A stretch of 64,000 nucleotides of DNA from Mycolicibacterium sp. HK-90. Lineage in GTDB: Bacteria > Actinomycetota > Actinomycetes > Mycobacteriales > Mycobacteriaceae. A program made the position numbers and the translations under genes. The notes beneath the pieces were generated by a model. It saw only the letters and a program-made list of their open reading frames with translations. It was not told where the DNA came from and did no database searches. This document shows, one piece after another, positions 42,945 to 52,630 of this stretch. Numbering within the stretch: position 1 is the stretch's first letter; every line of letters starts with the position of its first letter. The DNA is taken from contig NZ_CP129613.1 of the NCBI RefSeq assembly GCF_030486405.1, forward strand, positions 2,046,001-2,110,000, read 5' to 3'.

Positions 42945-44543
42945 GTGGCTTACGTGATCACGCAGAACTGTTGCAAGGACGCCAGCTGTGTTCCGGTGTG
43001 TCCGGTGGACTGCATTCGCCCGGCCGAGAGCGGCTTGGACTCCGCCTCGGCCGAGATGCTCTATATCGACCCGGAATCGTGCATCGACTGCGGGGCCTGC
43101 TTCGAGGAGTGCCCGGTCGGTGCGATCCACTACGAAGAGGACCTACCGGCCGAACTCCGGCGCTTCAAGGACCTGAATGCCGCCTATTTCGAGCGCCATC
43201 CGCTCGAACCGGTGAGCCCACCCGTGCCCGCGTCCCGTGCGCGCGTCGGCGCGGGATCGCTGCGGGTCGCCATCGTCGGATCGGGACCGGCCGCCTGCTA
43301 TGCCGCCGCCGAACTGATCGAAGTCGACGGTGTCGAGGTCAACCTCTTCGAGCGGCTGCCCACGCCGTTCGGCCTGATCCGCGCCGGCGTGGCACCCGAC
43401 CACCAACACACCAAGTCCGTCGTCGACATCTTCGAGCGGGTATTCACCAACGCGCGGTTCTCCGGTCATTTCAATGTCGAGGTCGGCCGCACCGTCAACC
43501 ACGACGAGTTGCTCGCCCATCACCACGCGGTGATCTACGCGGTTGGCGCAGCCACCAGCCGGCGATTGGGAATCGACGGCGAGGATCTCATGGGGCATCA
43601 TGCCGCGGCTGAGTTCGTCGGCTGGTACAACGGCCACCCCGACCACGCCGGCCACCACTTCGACCTGTCGGGCGAGCGGGCGGTCATCATCGGCAACGGC
43701 AACGTCGCTCTCGATGTCGCCCGGGTGTTGTTGATGGACGGGGCGGCGCTGGCGGCCACCGACGTCGCCCAACACACGCTGGATGCCTTGGCCGACAGCA
43801 CAATCCGGGAAGTGGTGATCCTGGCTCGGCGCGATATCGCTCACGCGGCATTCTCGGCGGGGGAGTTCCTGGCCTTGGGGCACCTCGAAGGGGTCGACGT
43901 AATCGTCGACCCCGCGGACCTACCTGCCGATGACGAGCACGATGACGTCGAAACCTCGTTCAAGCTCGCCATCGCCCGCGAGTATGCCCAGCGCACACCG
44001 ACACCGGGTAACAGGCGCGTGGTATTCCGCTTCGGCGTCACTCCGGCCGCCGTCCTGGGCGCCGACCGGGCCAAAGGGCTCGAGGTCAGCAGCGTCCGCG
44101 GCGCCGAGGTGATCGAAACGTCGTTGATCCTGCGGTCGATCGGATATCGCGGCCTGCCCGTCGCGGGACTGCCATACGACGAGGACTCCGGGACCGTACC
44201 CAACGAATCCGGTCGCGTCGTCGACGGTGCCCCGGTGCCCGGTGTGTACGTGACCGGCTGGATCAAACGGGGGCCGCGCGGGGTGATCGGGACGAATCGG
44301 TTGTGCGCCGAGGAGACCGTGGCCCAGTTGTGGGCGGATTTCGATGCAGGCTTGCTGACCCGTGACATCGCCGACCGTGAGTCGCTCGATGTCCTGTTGG
44401 CGTCCCGGGGCGCGGAGTCGGTCGGCTGGCCGGGGTGGCGCGCGATCGACGCCGCCGAGCGGGATCGCGGGGTGCGGGCGGCACGGCCGCGGGTGAAGTT
44501 CGTGTCGATCGAGGAGATGCTCAGCGCGGGCCTGCGCGGCTGA
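42945..44543 (+). CDS. fprB: Ferredoxin-fused ferredoxin-NADP reductase (FprB-like)
   Basis: A 532-residue protein. Residues 1-85 are a 7Fe/8Fe ferredoxin (CCKDASCVPVCPVDCIRP and CIDCGACFEECPVGAIHYEED). From about residue 105 follows an adrenodoxin-reductase-like FAD/NADPH module: VAIVGSGPAACYAAAELI, then TPFGLIRAGVAPDHQHTKSV, VIIGNGNVALDVARVLL, and a C-terminal YVTGWIKRGPRGVIGTNR. It passes electrons between NADPH and ferredoxins, often for cytochromes P450 or oxygenases. GTG start with GGAAGGGGAGG upstream. The last 23 bases overlap the convergent EamA gene. Confidence 0.92.
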   Translation: MAYVITQNCCKDASCVPVCPVDCIRPAESGLDSASAEMLYIDPESCIDCGACFEECPVGAIHYEEDLPAELRRFKDLNAAYFERHPLEPVSPPVPASRARVGAGSLRVAIVGSGPAACYAAAELIEVDGVEVNLFERLPTPFGLIRAGVAPDHQHTKSVVDIFERVFTNARFSGHFNVEVGRTVNHDELLAHHHAVIYAVGAATSRRLGIDGEDLMGHHAAAEFVGWYNGHPDHAGHHFDLSGERAVIIGNGNVALDVARVLLMDGAALAATDVAQHTLDALADSTIREVVILARRDIAHAAFSAGEFLALGHLEGVDVIVDPADLPADDEHDDVETSFKLAIAREYAQRTPTPGNRRVVFRFGVTPAAVLGADRAKGLEVSSVRGAEVIETSLILRSIGYRGLPVAGLPYDEDSGTVPNESGRVVDGAPVPGVYVTGWIKRGPRGVIGTNRLCAEETVAQLWADFDAGLLTRDIADRESLDVLLASRGAESVGWPGWRAIDAAERDRGVRAARPRVKFVSIEEMLSAGLRG

Positions 44544-45426
44544 CCTCGCCCTCGCCCTCCATCTCAGGATCAGGGGCGCGGGGCGTGCGGGTCGCCAGGA
44601 TCGACCCGGCGAGGATCAAGGCCAGCCCGGCGACGTTGTACACCGTCAGCGGCTCGCCGAGCACGATGACGCCGGCGGCCAGGGCTACGGCCGGGTTGAC
44701 GTAGGTGAAGACCAGCGCCCGCGCCCCTCCGACCTCGCGGATCAGCGCGAAGAACACCACGAATGCCAGCGCCGTGCAGATAACGGCGAGTGTGGCCAGC
44801 GCGATGAGCACGCGCCGCGACGGCATCTGGTCGGGCCACGTCAGCGCGGCGGGGGCCGTGTAGATCAGCGCTGCGATCGTCAGACACGCGGCGGTCAACG
44901 GAAGCGTCGGAACGTCGCCCAGGTAGCGCGCGGCGATCAGCGGAGCGATCGCGTAACACGTTGCCACCAGCAGAACTTCGGTGATCGGCCAGCTGTGCCC
45001 GCCGGCCAGGCCGGGCCCGGCGAGCACCGCCACCCCGGCGAGCCCGATCCCGAGCCCGATAATTCGCTTGGCGCTCAGGCGTTCTCCGCCGGTGAGCCGG
45101 TCGAGAACGGCGGCGATGATCGGGGCAGTGGCGATCAGCAGACCCGTCAGCGAGCTGCTCAGGTGCCGTTCGGCATCCGTCAGCAGGAACCACGCGGCGA
45201 TGATCTCGAAGAACGCGAACGCCAGCACGGGGCGCCAGTGCCGCAGCACCGGTGTCCACGCAGCGCGCGACATCACCAGCGGCAGCAGCACCGCTGCGCC
45301 GACCGCTGTGCGAGCCAGTACCAATACGGGTACCGAGACGCCTTCGACGGCGATCTTGATCAACAGGTACGGGATGCCCCAGATGATGCTCATGGCACCC
45401 AGCAGCAGCCAGCCCCGTACGCTCAC
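44521..45426 (-). CDS. EamA-family (DMT superfamily) transporter
   Basis: A 301-residue protein with ten predicted helices as two five-helix EamA repeats (SIIWGIPYLLIKIAVEG in the first, LAALTAEVLLVATCYAI-like helices and FTYVNPAVALAAGVIVLGEPL in the second). Probably a metabolite exporter; the substrate is unknown. It overlaps the fprB-like gene tail to tail and lies downstream of the aldolase/aldehyde dehydrogenase unit after about 45 bases but reads the same way, so it may be cotranscribed with it. Confidence 0.85.
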   Translation of the reverse strand: MSVRGWLLLGAMSIIWGIPYLLIKIAVEGVSVPVLVLARTAVGAAVLLPLVMSRAAWTPVLRHWRPVLAFAFFEIIAAWFLLTDAERHLSSSLTGLLIATAPIIAAVLDRLTGGERLSAKRIIGLGIGLAGVAVLAGPGLAGGHSWPITEVLLVATCYAIAPLIAARYLGDVPTLPLTAACLTIAALIYTAPAALTWPDQMPSRRVLIALATLAVICTALAFVVFFALIREVGGARALVFTYVNPAVALAAGVIVLGEPLTVYNVAGLALILAGSILATRTPRAPDPEMEGEGEVSRAGPR

Positions 45427-45471
45427 TCGGCCCAGACTACGGACGATCCAACACCTGCGCCCGAGGCTTTA

Positions 45472-46479
45472 TCAGGACACGGCCAGATCCAGCGCGATGT
45501 CGACGAGCATGTCCTCCTGGCCGCCGACCATGCCGCGGCGGCCGGCCTCCTCGAGCAGCGAGCGTGCATCGACGCCGTAGCGCACCGCGGCAGCCTCGGC
45601 GTGACGCAGAAAGCTCGAGTACACCCCGGCGTATCCGAGGGTCAGCGTTTCTCGGTCCACTCGGACCGGCCGGTCTTGCAAGGGACGCACGATGTCGTCG
45701 GCGGCGTCCTCGAGCGCATGTAGGTTGCAGCCGTGCCGCCAACCCAGTTTGTCGACAGCCGCGATGAACACCTCGAGCGGTGCGTTGCCTGCACCGGCGC
45801 CCATGCCGGTCAGTGACGCGTCGACCCGGTTGGCGCCATGTTCCACGGCAACGATCGAATTGGCCACTCCCAGCGACAGATTGTGATGGGCGTGAATGCC
45901 GATCTCGGTGGTGGGGGACAGGACGTCGCGGAGCGCATCGACTCGGTCCGCGACGCCGCGCATGGTCATTGCGCCCCCGGAGTCGACCACGTAGATACAT
46001 GTGGCGCCATAGCCTTCCATGAGTCGGGCCTGGTGGGCGAGCTCCGGTGGTGTGGCCATGTGGCTCATCATCAGGAAGCCAACGGTGTCCATGCCGAGTT
46101 CCCGTGCAGCGGAAATGTGCTGGGCCGAGATGTCAGCCTCGGTGCAGTGCGTGGCGATACGTACGACGGTGGCGCCGGCGCGGTGGGCGTCCCTGAGGTC
46201 GTGCACACTGCCGATGCCGGGCAGCAGCAGCGTCGCCACGCGGGCGTCTCGTACAACCGCGGCCACGGCTTCGATCCACTCCAGATCGGTGTGCGCCCCG
46301 AAGCCGTAGATGCAGCTCGATCCGCCGAGGCCGTCGCCGTGGGCGACCTCGATGGAATCCACCCCGGCCGCGTCGAGTGCAGCGGCGATGATGGACACCT
46401 GGTCGAGGTTGTACTGGTGGCGCACGGCATGCATGCCGTCGCGCAGCGTGACGTCGCTGACGTACAAGTCGTGAATCAT
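45472..46479 (-). CDS. 4-hydroxy-2-oxovalerate aldolase
   Basis: Splits 4-hydroxy-2-oxovalerate into pyruvate and acetaldehyde, the lower meta-cleavage step. The 335-residue protein is a DmpG/MhpE/HsaF-type class II aldolase: [17 protein letters not shown] (metal Asp and catalytic Arg/His), [24 protein letters not shown], and [14 protein letters not shown] (metal His-x-His). A C-terminal communication domain follows (last ~60 residues). It overlaps the dehydrogenase gene by 4 bases, as expected for a channelling pair. Confidence 0.93.
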   Translation of the reverse strand: MIHDLYVSDVTLRDGMHAVRHQYNLDQVSIIAAALDAAGVDSIEVAHGDGLGGSSCIYGFGAHTDLEWIEAVAAVVRDARVATLLLPGIGSVHDLRDAHRAGATVVRIATHCTEADISAQHISAARELGMDTVGFLMMSHMATPPELAHQARLMEGYGATCIYVVDSGGAMTMRGVADRVDALRDVLSPTTEIGIHAHHNLSLGVANSIVAVEHGANRVDASLTGMGAGAGNAPLEVFIAAVDKLGWRHGCNLHALEDAADDIVRPLQDRPVRVDRETLTLGYAGVYSSFLRHAEAAAVRYGVDARSLLEEAGRRGMVGGQEDMLVDIALDLAVS

Positions 46480-47417
46480 GATGATGTGATGGCACTTTCG
46501 GGGGCAGCAATGCGTTCGGCGGTGGCTTTGGCGGCCGAGGTCATGACGTCGAGATTGCCGGCATAGGCGGGTAGGTAATGCGCGGCGCCGGTGACTTCGA
46601 GCATCACCGTCACGCGGGTCCCGGTGAACTTTCCGCTTTCCGGGATGTACAGAGGCCTTGCGGCGCTGAACGTCTCGAACTGGACTCGCTGTTTGAGCCG
46701 GTATCCCGGCACGTAGCTGCTGACCTTGTCCACCATGGCCGTCACATCGTTCTCGATCGTGTTCGGATCGGCGTCGCCTTCGACGAGGCAGTACACGGTG
46801 TTGCGCATCAGTACCGGCGGGGCGGCCGGGTTGAGAACCATCACCGCCTTGCTCCGCCGCGCACCGCCGACGATGTGCAGTGCAGCTGACGTGGTTTCGG
46901 TGAACTCGTCGATGTTGGCGCGAGTTCCGGGACCCGCCGACCGCGACGAGATGGAAGAGATGATCTCGGCGTACGACACGATGCCAGACTGGGCGACGGC
47001 GGCCACGATCGGCACAGTGGCCTGGCCGCCGCAGGTCACCATGTTGAGGTTGGGTGCGTCGAGATGCTCCTCGACGTTCACCACCGGCACGCAGTAGGGG
47101 CCGATGGCGGCAGGCGTGAGATCGATCATCCGAACACCGTGTTCGGCCAGTTTGGCCCAGTTGGTGCGATGTGCACCGGCGGAGGTGGCGTCGAAAACCA
47201 GTCTGACACCTGCGAACTCGGGCATCGCGATCAGCCCGTCGACTCCGCCTGCTGTGGTGGGCACTCCGAGGCGGGCGGCGCGCGCCAGGCCGTCGGACTG
47301 CGGGTCGATACCGACCATCGCGACCACGGCCAGCGGCCCGTCGTCGCGCAGGATCTTGATCAGCAGATCGGTGCCGATGTTGCCCGAGCCGATGATGGCG
47401 ACCGGGTAGCGGCTCAT
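46476..47417 (-). CDS. Acetaldehyde dehydrogenase (acylating)
   Basis: Oxidises acetaldehyde to acetyl-CoA with NAD and CoA, channelled from the aldolase. The 313-residue protein has the Rossmann start [20 protein letters not shown], catalytic Cys in [17 protein letters not shown], and [16 protein letters not shown] [14 protein letters not shown] plus [25 protein letters not shown] at the C-terminus, the DmpF/BphJ/HsaG family. ATG overlaps the TetR stop (ATGA) and its stop overlaps the aldolase gene. Confidence 0.93.
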   Translation of the reverse strand: MSRYPVAIIGSGNIGTDLLIKILRDDGPLAVVAMVGIDPQSDGLARAARLGVPTTAGGVDGLIAMPEFAGVRLVFDATSAGAHRTNWAKLAEHGVRMIDLTPAAIGPYCVPVVNVEEHLDAPNLNMVTCGGQATVPIVAAVAQSGIVSYAEIISSISSRSAGPGTRANIDEFTETTSAALHIVGGARRSKAVMVLNPAAPPVLMRNTVYCLVEGDADPNTIENDVTAMVDKVSSYVPGYRLKQRVQFETFSAARPLYIPESGKFTGTRVTVMLEVTGAAHYLPAYAGNLDVMTSAAKATAERIAAPESAITSS

Positions 47418-48049
47418 CGCCGGTCCTGGTTGCTGACCAGCCGACGGGCCGCCTCGATCACGTTTCGTGCGTGCAACTCGAACAGTGCGATCAGATCTAC
47501 CGAATCGCCGCCGATCTCCTTGGCGATGAACAGGCCGTCGGCGCCGGCGATCGTGTAGGTGGCCAGATGGCGCACGTCGGCGTCGCTCAGTTCCGGTGTC
47601 CAGTCCAGGATGGTGTCGACCAGTTGGGCATATGCCTGGGCGCGTGCCTGAAGGAACATCGCCCGGGCCCGTGGCTCGACGGGGCGGCGCTCCAGGGCGA
47701 GCATGAGCCCGAGTCGGATGAAGTCAGGGGATTCGACCAGAGCTTTGGCGACGTTCGCGCCGAATGCGGTGGCCCGCTCTTCGGCGGTCCCGTCGGCCGG
47801 CACCTGCCAGGCTGTCAGCCAGGTCCTGAAGCTGCGCTCGATCACCGCCGCGATCAGGTCGTCCTTGTCCTTGAAATGCCAGTAGATCGAGCTGGCCGGT
47901 AGCCCGCACTTCTTGCTGACCAGCGCGATGCTGGTGCCTTCATACCCGCGCTCGGCAGCGATTTCGGTGGCGGCGTCGAGGATCCGTTCCCGCGACTGCT
48001 CGCCATCGAGGCGGCGCCGGCGCGGCTTGGGCTGCTCATCAGCGGGCAT
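47414..48049 (-). CDS. TetR-family regulator of the aromatic cluster
   Basis: A 211-residue protein starting [17 protein letters not shown] region: [51 protein letters not shown]. The ligand domain occupies the rest. First gene of the minus-strand unit with the dehydrogenase and aldolase (ATGA overlap). Directly upstream lie two palindromic operators shared with the divergent hydroxylase operon. Probably a repressor released by an aromatic substrate or intermediate. Confidence 0.9.
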   Translation of the reverse strand: MPADEQPKPRRRRLDGEQSRERILDAATEIAAERGYEGTSIALVSKKCGLPASSIYWHFKDKDDLIAAVIERSFRTWLTAWQVPADGTAEERATAFGANVAKALVESPDFIRLGLMLALERRPVEPRARAMFLQARAQAYAQLVDTILDWTPELSDADVRHLATYTIAGADGLFIAKEIGGDSVDLIALFELHARNVIEAARRLVSNQDRR

Positions 48050-48072
48050 CTGGACTCCCGTCCGGTTCGGTC

Positions 48073-48114
48073 TTGACTCTGTAGTGATCACTACATTACC
48101 GTAGCGATCACTAC
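48073..48114. promoter_or_regulatory. Twin palindromic operators between tetR and the hydroxylase operon
   Basis: GTAGTGATCACTAC (48081-48094, perfect dyad, extendable by one T/A pair to 16 bp) and GTAGCGATCACTAC (48101-48114, one mismatch) stand 20 bp apart, i.e. on the same helix face. A -35-like TTGACT (48073-48078) and a -10-like ATTACC (48095-48100) flank the first copy. Ideal for repression of both divergent operons by the adjacent TetR. Confidence 0.75.
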
Positions 48115-48146
48115 AGGACAACCCTCGATGACGAGAGAGGCCAACC

Positions 48147-49721
48147 GTGACCGCAGACTTCTACGATGTGGCGGTGATCGGCTACGGGCCCACGGGTGCC
48201 ACCGCCGCCAATCTGCTCGGCCAGCTCGGCCTGAAAGTGCTTGTCATAGAGCGCGATCCAGATGTGTACGCCAGGGCCCGGGCTATCAGCACCGACGAGG
48301 AGGTCATGCGCATCTGGCAGTCGGTCGGCCTGGCCGACCGACTGCAACAGGACATGCTGCCCGACCGCCCCGCGGCATTCGTCGATGCGGGTGGCGTGCC
48401 TTTCATCGAAACGACGATCGCCGCAAGAGGTTCGGGCCACCCGCCCCAGCAGTTCATCTACCAGCCCGCGGTTGACCATGTCCTGCGCGAGGGTGTGGAG
48501 CGCTTCGACACCGTCGAGGTACTACTCGAGCACGAATGTCTACGTGTGCTCGCCAAAACGGATCACGTCGAGTTGATGTTGGCCGACCTTCGCACCGACA
48601 TCTTCAAACGATTTCGGGCTTCCTACGTCATCGCTGCCGACGGCGGCGCGTCCCCGACGCGCGGACAGTTGGGCATCGGTTACGCCGGCAACACCTATGC
48701 CGAGCGGTGGGTCGTCATCGATACCAAGGTGCTGTCCGAGTGGGATGGCCACGACCGGCTCCGATTCCACTGCAACCCGGATCGTCCCACCGTCGACTGC
48801 CCGACACCTCTGGGGCACCACCGCTGGGAGTATCCGGCCCGAGCCGGTGAGGATGAGCAGAAACTGGTCAGCGAGCGCGAGATCTGGAAAGTGTTGCAGG
48901 ACCAGGGCATCAGTAGCGAAAATGTCGAGATCCTGCGAGCCGTGGTGTACAGCCACCATGTCCGGGTCGCCGACCGCTGGCGGGTCGGGCGCATCTTCTT
49001 GGCCGGCGACGCTGCGCACGCCATGCCGCCATGGATCGGTCAGGGCATGTCCGCCGGCGTGCGCGATGCGGCCAACCTGTGCTGGAAGCTCGCCGCGGTA
49101 CTGGCCGGACGGGCGCCTGATGCCCTCCTGGATTCCTACGAGGTCGAACGCAAACCCCACGTCATCGAAGTGACCCGCCGCGCCTGCCTTGTCGGCCGCG
49201 TGATCACCGAACGCAACCGCATGATCGCCGCCATCCGAAACCACACCCTGCGGGCATTGACCAAGATTCCCGGGGTGCTGCGCCGTGGTCAGAAGCTCTA
49301 TTGGATCCCGGATGCGCGGTACGACGAGGGCCACTTCGCCCGGGCAGGTGGCCGTGCGGTCGGCTGGCAGATTCCGCAGCCGTGGGTCATCGACGACACG
49401 GGGTCGACCGTTCGGCTGGACGACGTCGTGGCCGGGCGGTGGACCGTGCTCCACACCGGCGTGGCCCCGGCGGGATCAGAAGCCTGGACCGACCTGGGTG
49501 CACCGGCGATCGCGGTCAGCGGTTTCAACGACAGGACCAGCCCAGGTGCTATCCGCGACGTCGACGGGACGCTCATCGCCTGGCTGAAACAGAAGAAGGC
49601 CGCCGCCGTGGTGCTGCGACCTGACGGATTCATCTACGCCGCTTCCGAATTCGGGCAGCGGATAGCAGCACCTCCTGCCGGCTACGAGCTGGCGCCGATT
49701 CGAAATGGAGTCCGCGCATGA
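48147..49721 (+). CDS. mhpA: FAD-dependent 3-(3-hydroxyphenyl)propionate hydroxylase-like monooxygenase
   Basis: Adds a second ring hydroxyl to give a catechol for ring cleavage. The 524-residue protein is a class A flavoprotein hydroxylase: VAVIGYGPTGATAANLLGQLG (FAD), SYVIAADGGASPTRGQLGI (DG motif), and RIFLAGDAAHAMPPWIGQGMSAG (GD motif). A C-terminal thioredoxin-like domain of ~130 residues follows. Best match in memory is MhpA (3-hydroxyphenylpropionate/3-hydroxycinnamate), but other phenolic substrates are possible. First gene of the plus-strand operon; its stop overlaps the next gene. Confidence 0.85.
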   Translation: MTADFYDVAVIGYGPTGATAANLLGQLGLKVLVIERDPDVYARARAISTDEEVMRIWQSVGLADRLQQDMLPDRPAAFVDAGGVPFIETTIAARGSGHPPQQFIYQPAVDHVLREGVERFDTVEVLLEHECLRVLAKTDHVELMLADLRTDIFKRFRASYVIAADGGASPTRGQLGIGYAGNTYAERWVVIDTKVLSEWDGHDRLRFHCNPDRPTVDCPTPLGHHRWEYPARAGEDEQKLVSEREIWKVLQDQGISSENVEILRAVVYSHHVRVADRWRVGRIFLAGDAAHAMPPWIGQGMSAGVRDAANLCWKLAAVLAGRAPDALLDSYEVERKPHVIEVTRRACLVGRVITERNRMIAAIRNHTLRALTKIPGVLRRGQKLYWIPDARYDEGHFARAGGRAVGWQIPQPWVIDDTGSTVRLDDVVAGRWTVLHTGVAPAGSEAWTDLGAPAIAVSGFNDRTSPGAIRDVDGTLIAWLKQKKAAAVVLRPDGFIYAASEFGQRIAAPPAGYELAPIRNGVRA

Positions 49722-50593
49722 CCACCACCGCACTTGCCGAACACACTCTGACTGTCGCGGGCCGAGAGATGTTCTACGCCGAAGCGGGCGCCGGCCCCGC
49801 CGTCGTGCTGCTGCACGGTGGCGGTCCCGGAGCGTCCGGCGTCTCCAACTACGCACGCAACATCGACGCACTCGCCGCCCATTTCCGGGTCATCGTGCCC
49901 GACATGCCGGGCTACGGGCGATCCGCCAAAGGCATCGACAAGAACGATCCGTTCGGGTTCCTCGCCGACATGATCCGCGGGCTGCTCGACGAACTGGGCA
50001 TCGACACAGCGCACCTGATCGGCAACTCGTACGGCGGCGCTGCCGCGTTGCGGTTGGCGCTGGATGCTCCGCACCGGGTGAACCGGCTGGTACTGATGGG
50101 ACCCGGTGGTATCGGAACGACCAGGGGTCTGCCAACCGCGGGTCTGAACAGCCTGCTTTCCTACTACACCGGCGACGGCCCCAGCCGCGAGAAGCTGGCC
50201 TCTTTCATCCACAATTACCTTGTATACGACGGTGATTCAGTGCCTGAGGATCTGATCGACCTGCGATACCAGGCATCCATCGACCCAGAGGTGGTGGCCG
50301 ATCCGCCGTTGACCCGGCCATCGGGGCCGAAGGCGCTGCGGACACTGTGGCGGATGGACCTGACTCGCGACCGTCGGCTCAAGAACCTGCAGACGCCCAC
50401 GCTGATCTTGTGGGGGCGCAGTGACAAGGTGAACCGGCCGTCCGGAGGCCCGACGCTGCTCAACACCATGCCCAACGCCGAACTGGTGATGACCTCGCAC
50501 ACCGGCCATTGGATGCAGTGGGAGCGTTCCGAGTTGTTCAACGAACTCGTCACCGAATTTCTCGGTCCGGACTCAAAGCTCGCTCATGTCTAG
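49718..50593 (+). CDS. Meta-cleavage product hydrolase (MhpC/BphD/HsaD-like)
   Basis: Cleaves the C-C bond of the meta-ring-fission product, giving 2-hydroxypenta-2,4-dienoate and a carboxylic acid. The 291-residue alpha/beta hydrolase has VVLLHGGGPGASGVSNYARN (oxyanion region, typical of MCP hydrolases), HLIGNSYGGAAALRLAL (nucleophile Ser), LILWGRSDKVNRP (Asp) and TSHTGHWMQWE (His). Overlaps the hydroxylase gene by 4 and the dioxygenase gene by 8 bases. Confidence 0.9.
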   Translation: MTTTALAEHTLTVAGREMFYAEAGAGPAVVLLHGGGPGASGVSNYARNIDALAAHFRVIVPDMPGYGRSAKGIDKNDPFGFLADMIRGLLDELGIDTAHLIGNSYGGAAALRLALDAPHRVNRLVLMGPGGIGTTRGLPTAGLNSLLSYYTGDGPSREKLASFIHNYLVYDGDSVPEDLIDLRYQASIDPEVVADPPLTRPSGPKALRTLWRMDLTRDRRLKNLQTPTLILWGRSDKVNRPSGGPTLLNTMPNAELVMTSHTGHWMQWERSELFNELVTEFLGPDSKLAHV

Positions 50594-51587
50594 CGTGTTC
50601 GGCAACGTCCACCTCGGCTATGTCGTCATCGAGACCGAGAAGTTCGGTGATTGGCGGCGATTCGGGCGTGAGGCCATCGGCCTACACGTCGACGAACTGC
50701 GCTCTGATGCAATGCGATTCCGGTTGGACGACAATGAATGCCGGTTCCTGCTGAAACGCGGACCCGTCGAGGACGTGACGGCGCTGGGCTGGCACGTCGA
50801 CGACCACAACACCTTCGACGAAATCATGCGCCGCGTCACCGGTCACGGTGTTCCCGTGGCCGAAGTCGCCGCCGAGGAAGCCGCCCTGCGCGGGGTCGAG
50901 CGTCTGGTGCGGTTCCCTGGTCCCAACGGGCTGGTGCAGGAGCTCTACACCCGTGCCCGGACCGGTTGCGGACCACTGCAGATGGCGAACCACGGGGGAT
51001 TCGTCACCGGGGACTCCGGGCTGGGGCATGTCGCCATCACCACCAAGAAGCCGCACCAGGTGCACGGTTACTACGACACTGTCTTCGATGCGCGGTTGTC
51101 CGACTACATCGACGAGACCATCGGTGGCGTCAAATTCAAGATCCGATTTCTGCGGGTCAACGAGCGCCACCACTCGGTGGCCATCGCCGCGGTGAACCGG
51201 CTGCCGATCAACCCGGTCCGCACCCGGATCCAGCACCTCAACATTCAGGTCAACGATCTCGACGACATGACGACGTCGTACCAGCGCATCAAGGAACTCG
51301 GGTTCGACATGGCGTTGGGGGTGGGGCAGCACACCAACGACCGGGAATTGTCCTATTACGCGATCACCCCATCAGGGTTTGAATGGGAGGTGGGGTGGAA
51401 TCCGTTGATCGTCGACGAGGCAACCTGGGAGCCCACCACCCACCAGGGCATCAGCATCTGGGGCCACACCCCGGAAGGGCAGACCATCATCGACAAACTC
51501 GCCCAGTTCAAGACCGGGATCCGCTCACTTTTTCAGGCGGAGGACAGCGTCGCAGCGCTCGCGGGTTCCGGTATCGCCGACGGCTAG
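50586..51587 (+). CDS. Type I extradiol ring-cleavage dioxygenase (VOC family)
   Basis: Opens the catechol ring beside the hydroxyl groups using Fe(II). The 333-residue protein has two VOC modules. The C-terminal one holds the metal triad: His in GLGHVAITTKK, His in RIQHLNIQVND and Glu in GFEWEVGW. The N-terminal module starts SSVFGNVHLGYVVIETEKFGDWRRF. It belongs to the BphC/HsaC group, not the unrelated MhpB fold, so the hydroxylase is paired with a BphC-type enzyme. Short gap (13 bases) to the amidohydrolase. Confidence 0.9.
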   Translation: MSSVFGNVHLGYVVIETEKFGDWRRFGREAIGLHVDELRSDAMRFRLDDNECRFLLKRGPVEDVTALGWHVDDHNTFDEIMRRVTGHGVPVAEVAAEEAALRGVERLVRFPGPNGLVQELYTRARTGCGPLQMANHGGFVTGDSGLGHVAITTKKPHQVHGYYDTVFDARLSDYIDETIGGVKFKIRFLRVNERHHSVAIAAVNRLPINPVRTRIQHLNIQVNDLDDMTTSYQRIKELGFDMALGVGQHTNDRELSYYAITPSGFEWEVGWNPLIVDEATWEPTTHQGISIWGHTPEGQTIIDKLAQFKTGIRSLFQAEDSVAALAGSGIADG

Positions 51588-51600
51588 GGAGGAACATCAT

Positions 51601-52630
51601 GAACCGAATCGATACCCATCACCACATGATTCCGCCCGCCTATCGAAAGGCGTTGCAGAAGGCCGGCATCGACGAGGCAGGCGGGCGCGCGATGCCGGAC
51701 TGGAGCCCGGAAGCGTCGCTGCAGACGATGGCCGAACTCGACGTGACGACGGCGATTCTGTCGGTGTCCACGCCGGGCACCACCTTCCTACCGAATCCCG
51801 CTGACGCCGCGGCGCTGGCCCGCGACCTCAATGAGTACAGCGCCGCACTGGTGAAGTCCCAGCCGGACCGGTTCGGGTTCTTCGCCACGGTGCCGATGCC
51901 GCACATCGCCGAAGCAGTCGCCGAATCGGTGCGCGCGCTCGACCAGCTCAAGGCCGACGGCGTCGTCTTGCTGGCCAACAACGCCGGAACCTATCTCGGC
52001 GAGGCCGGCCAGGATGACCTGTGGGCTGCTCTGGACGCTCGGCGAGCGGTGGTGTTCATCCACCCGGCTGACCTGCCGGGGCCGACGGTGCCCGGCGTGT
52101 TGCCGTTTGCCGCCGACTTCCTGCTCGACACCACCCGAGCGGCCTATCTGTTGGTCCGCAACGGGATACGACGCAAGTACCCGAACATCAAGTTCATCCT
52201 GAGTCACGCCGGCGGCTTCGTCCCGTACGCGTCGCACCGGATGGCCGTCGCCATCATGGGGGATACCGGCCGCAGTCCGGCTGACACCCTCGACGACTTC
52301 GCGGGCTTCTACTTCGACACTGCGTTGTCGTCGAGCGCCGCCGCACTACCCACTTTGCTCGCGTTCACCAAACCGGGCCACATCACGTTCGGTTCCGACT
52401 GGCCGTTCGCCCCGCTGGCAGCCAGCCAACTCTTCGCCGCAGGTCTTGATACGTACGTCAAGCTCGAATCGGTTGCCCGCCAAGCGATCAACCGCGACAA
52501 TGCGCTCGCGCTGTTCCCGCGGCTCGGCTCCGCGCCGGCACCGCCTTCGCCGTCACCACTGGATCAGGTGCGTCACCACGCCACCCGCGCGGTGATGCGC
52601 GGGGTGGCGCGGGTCATCAGCACGAAGTGA
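51601..52630 (+). CDS. Amidohydrolase-2 family metal enzyme (decarboxylase/hydrolase-like)
   Basis: A 342-residue protein from MNRIDTHHHMIPPAYRK, with ATG after GGAGG. Metal motifs: HHH at residues 7-9, ILSHAGGFVPY (His) and HITFGSDWPFAPL (Asp). This is the ACMSD/5-carboxyvanillate decarboxylase-like branch. In the cluster it could decarboxylate or hydrolyse an aromatic side product; the exact reaction is not defined by the sequence. Last gene of the operon; its stop is adjacent to that of the convergent acyl-CoA dehydrogenase gene. Confidence 0.85.
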
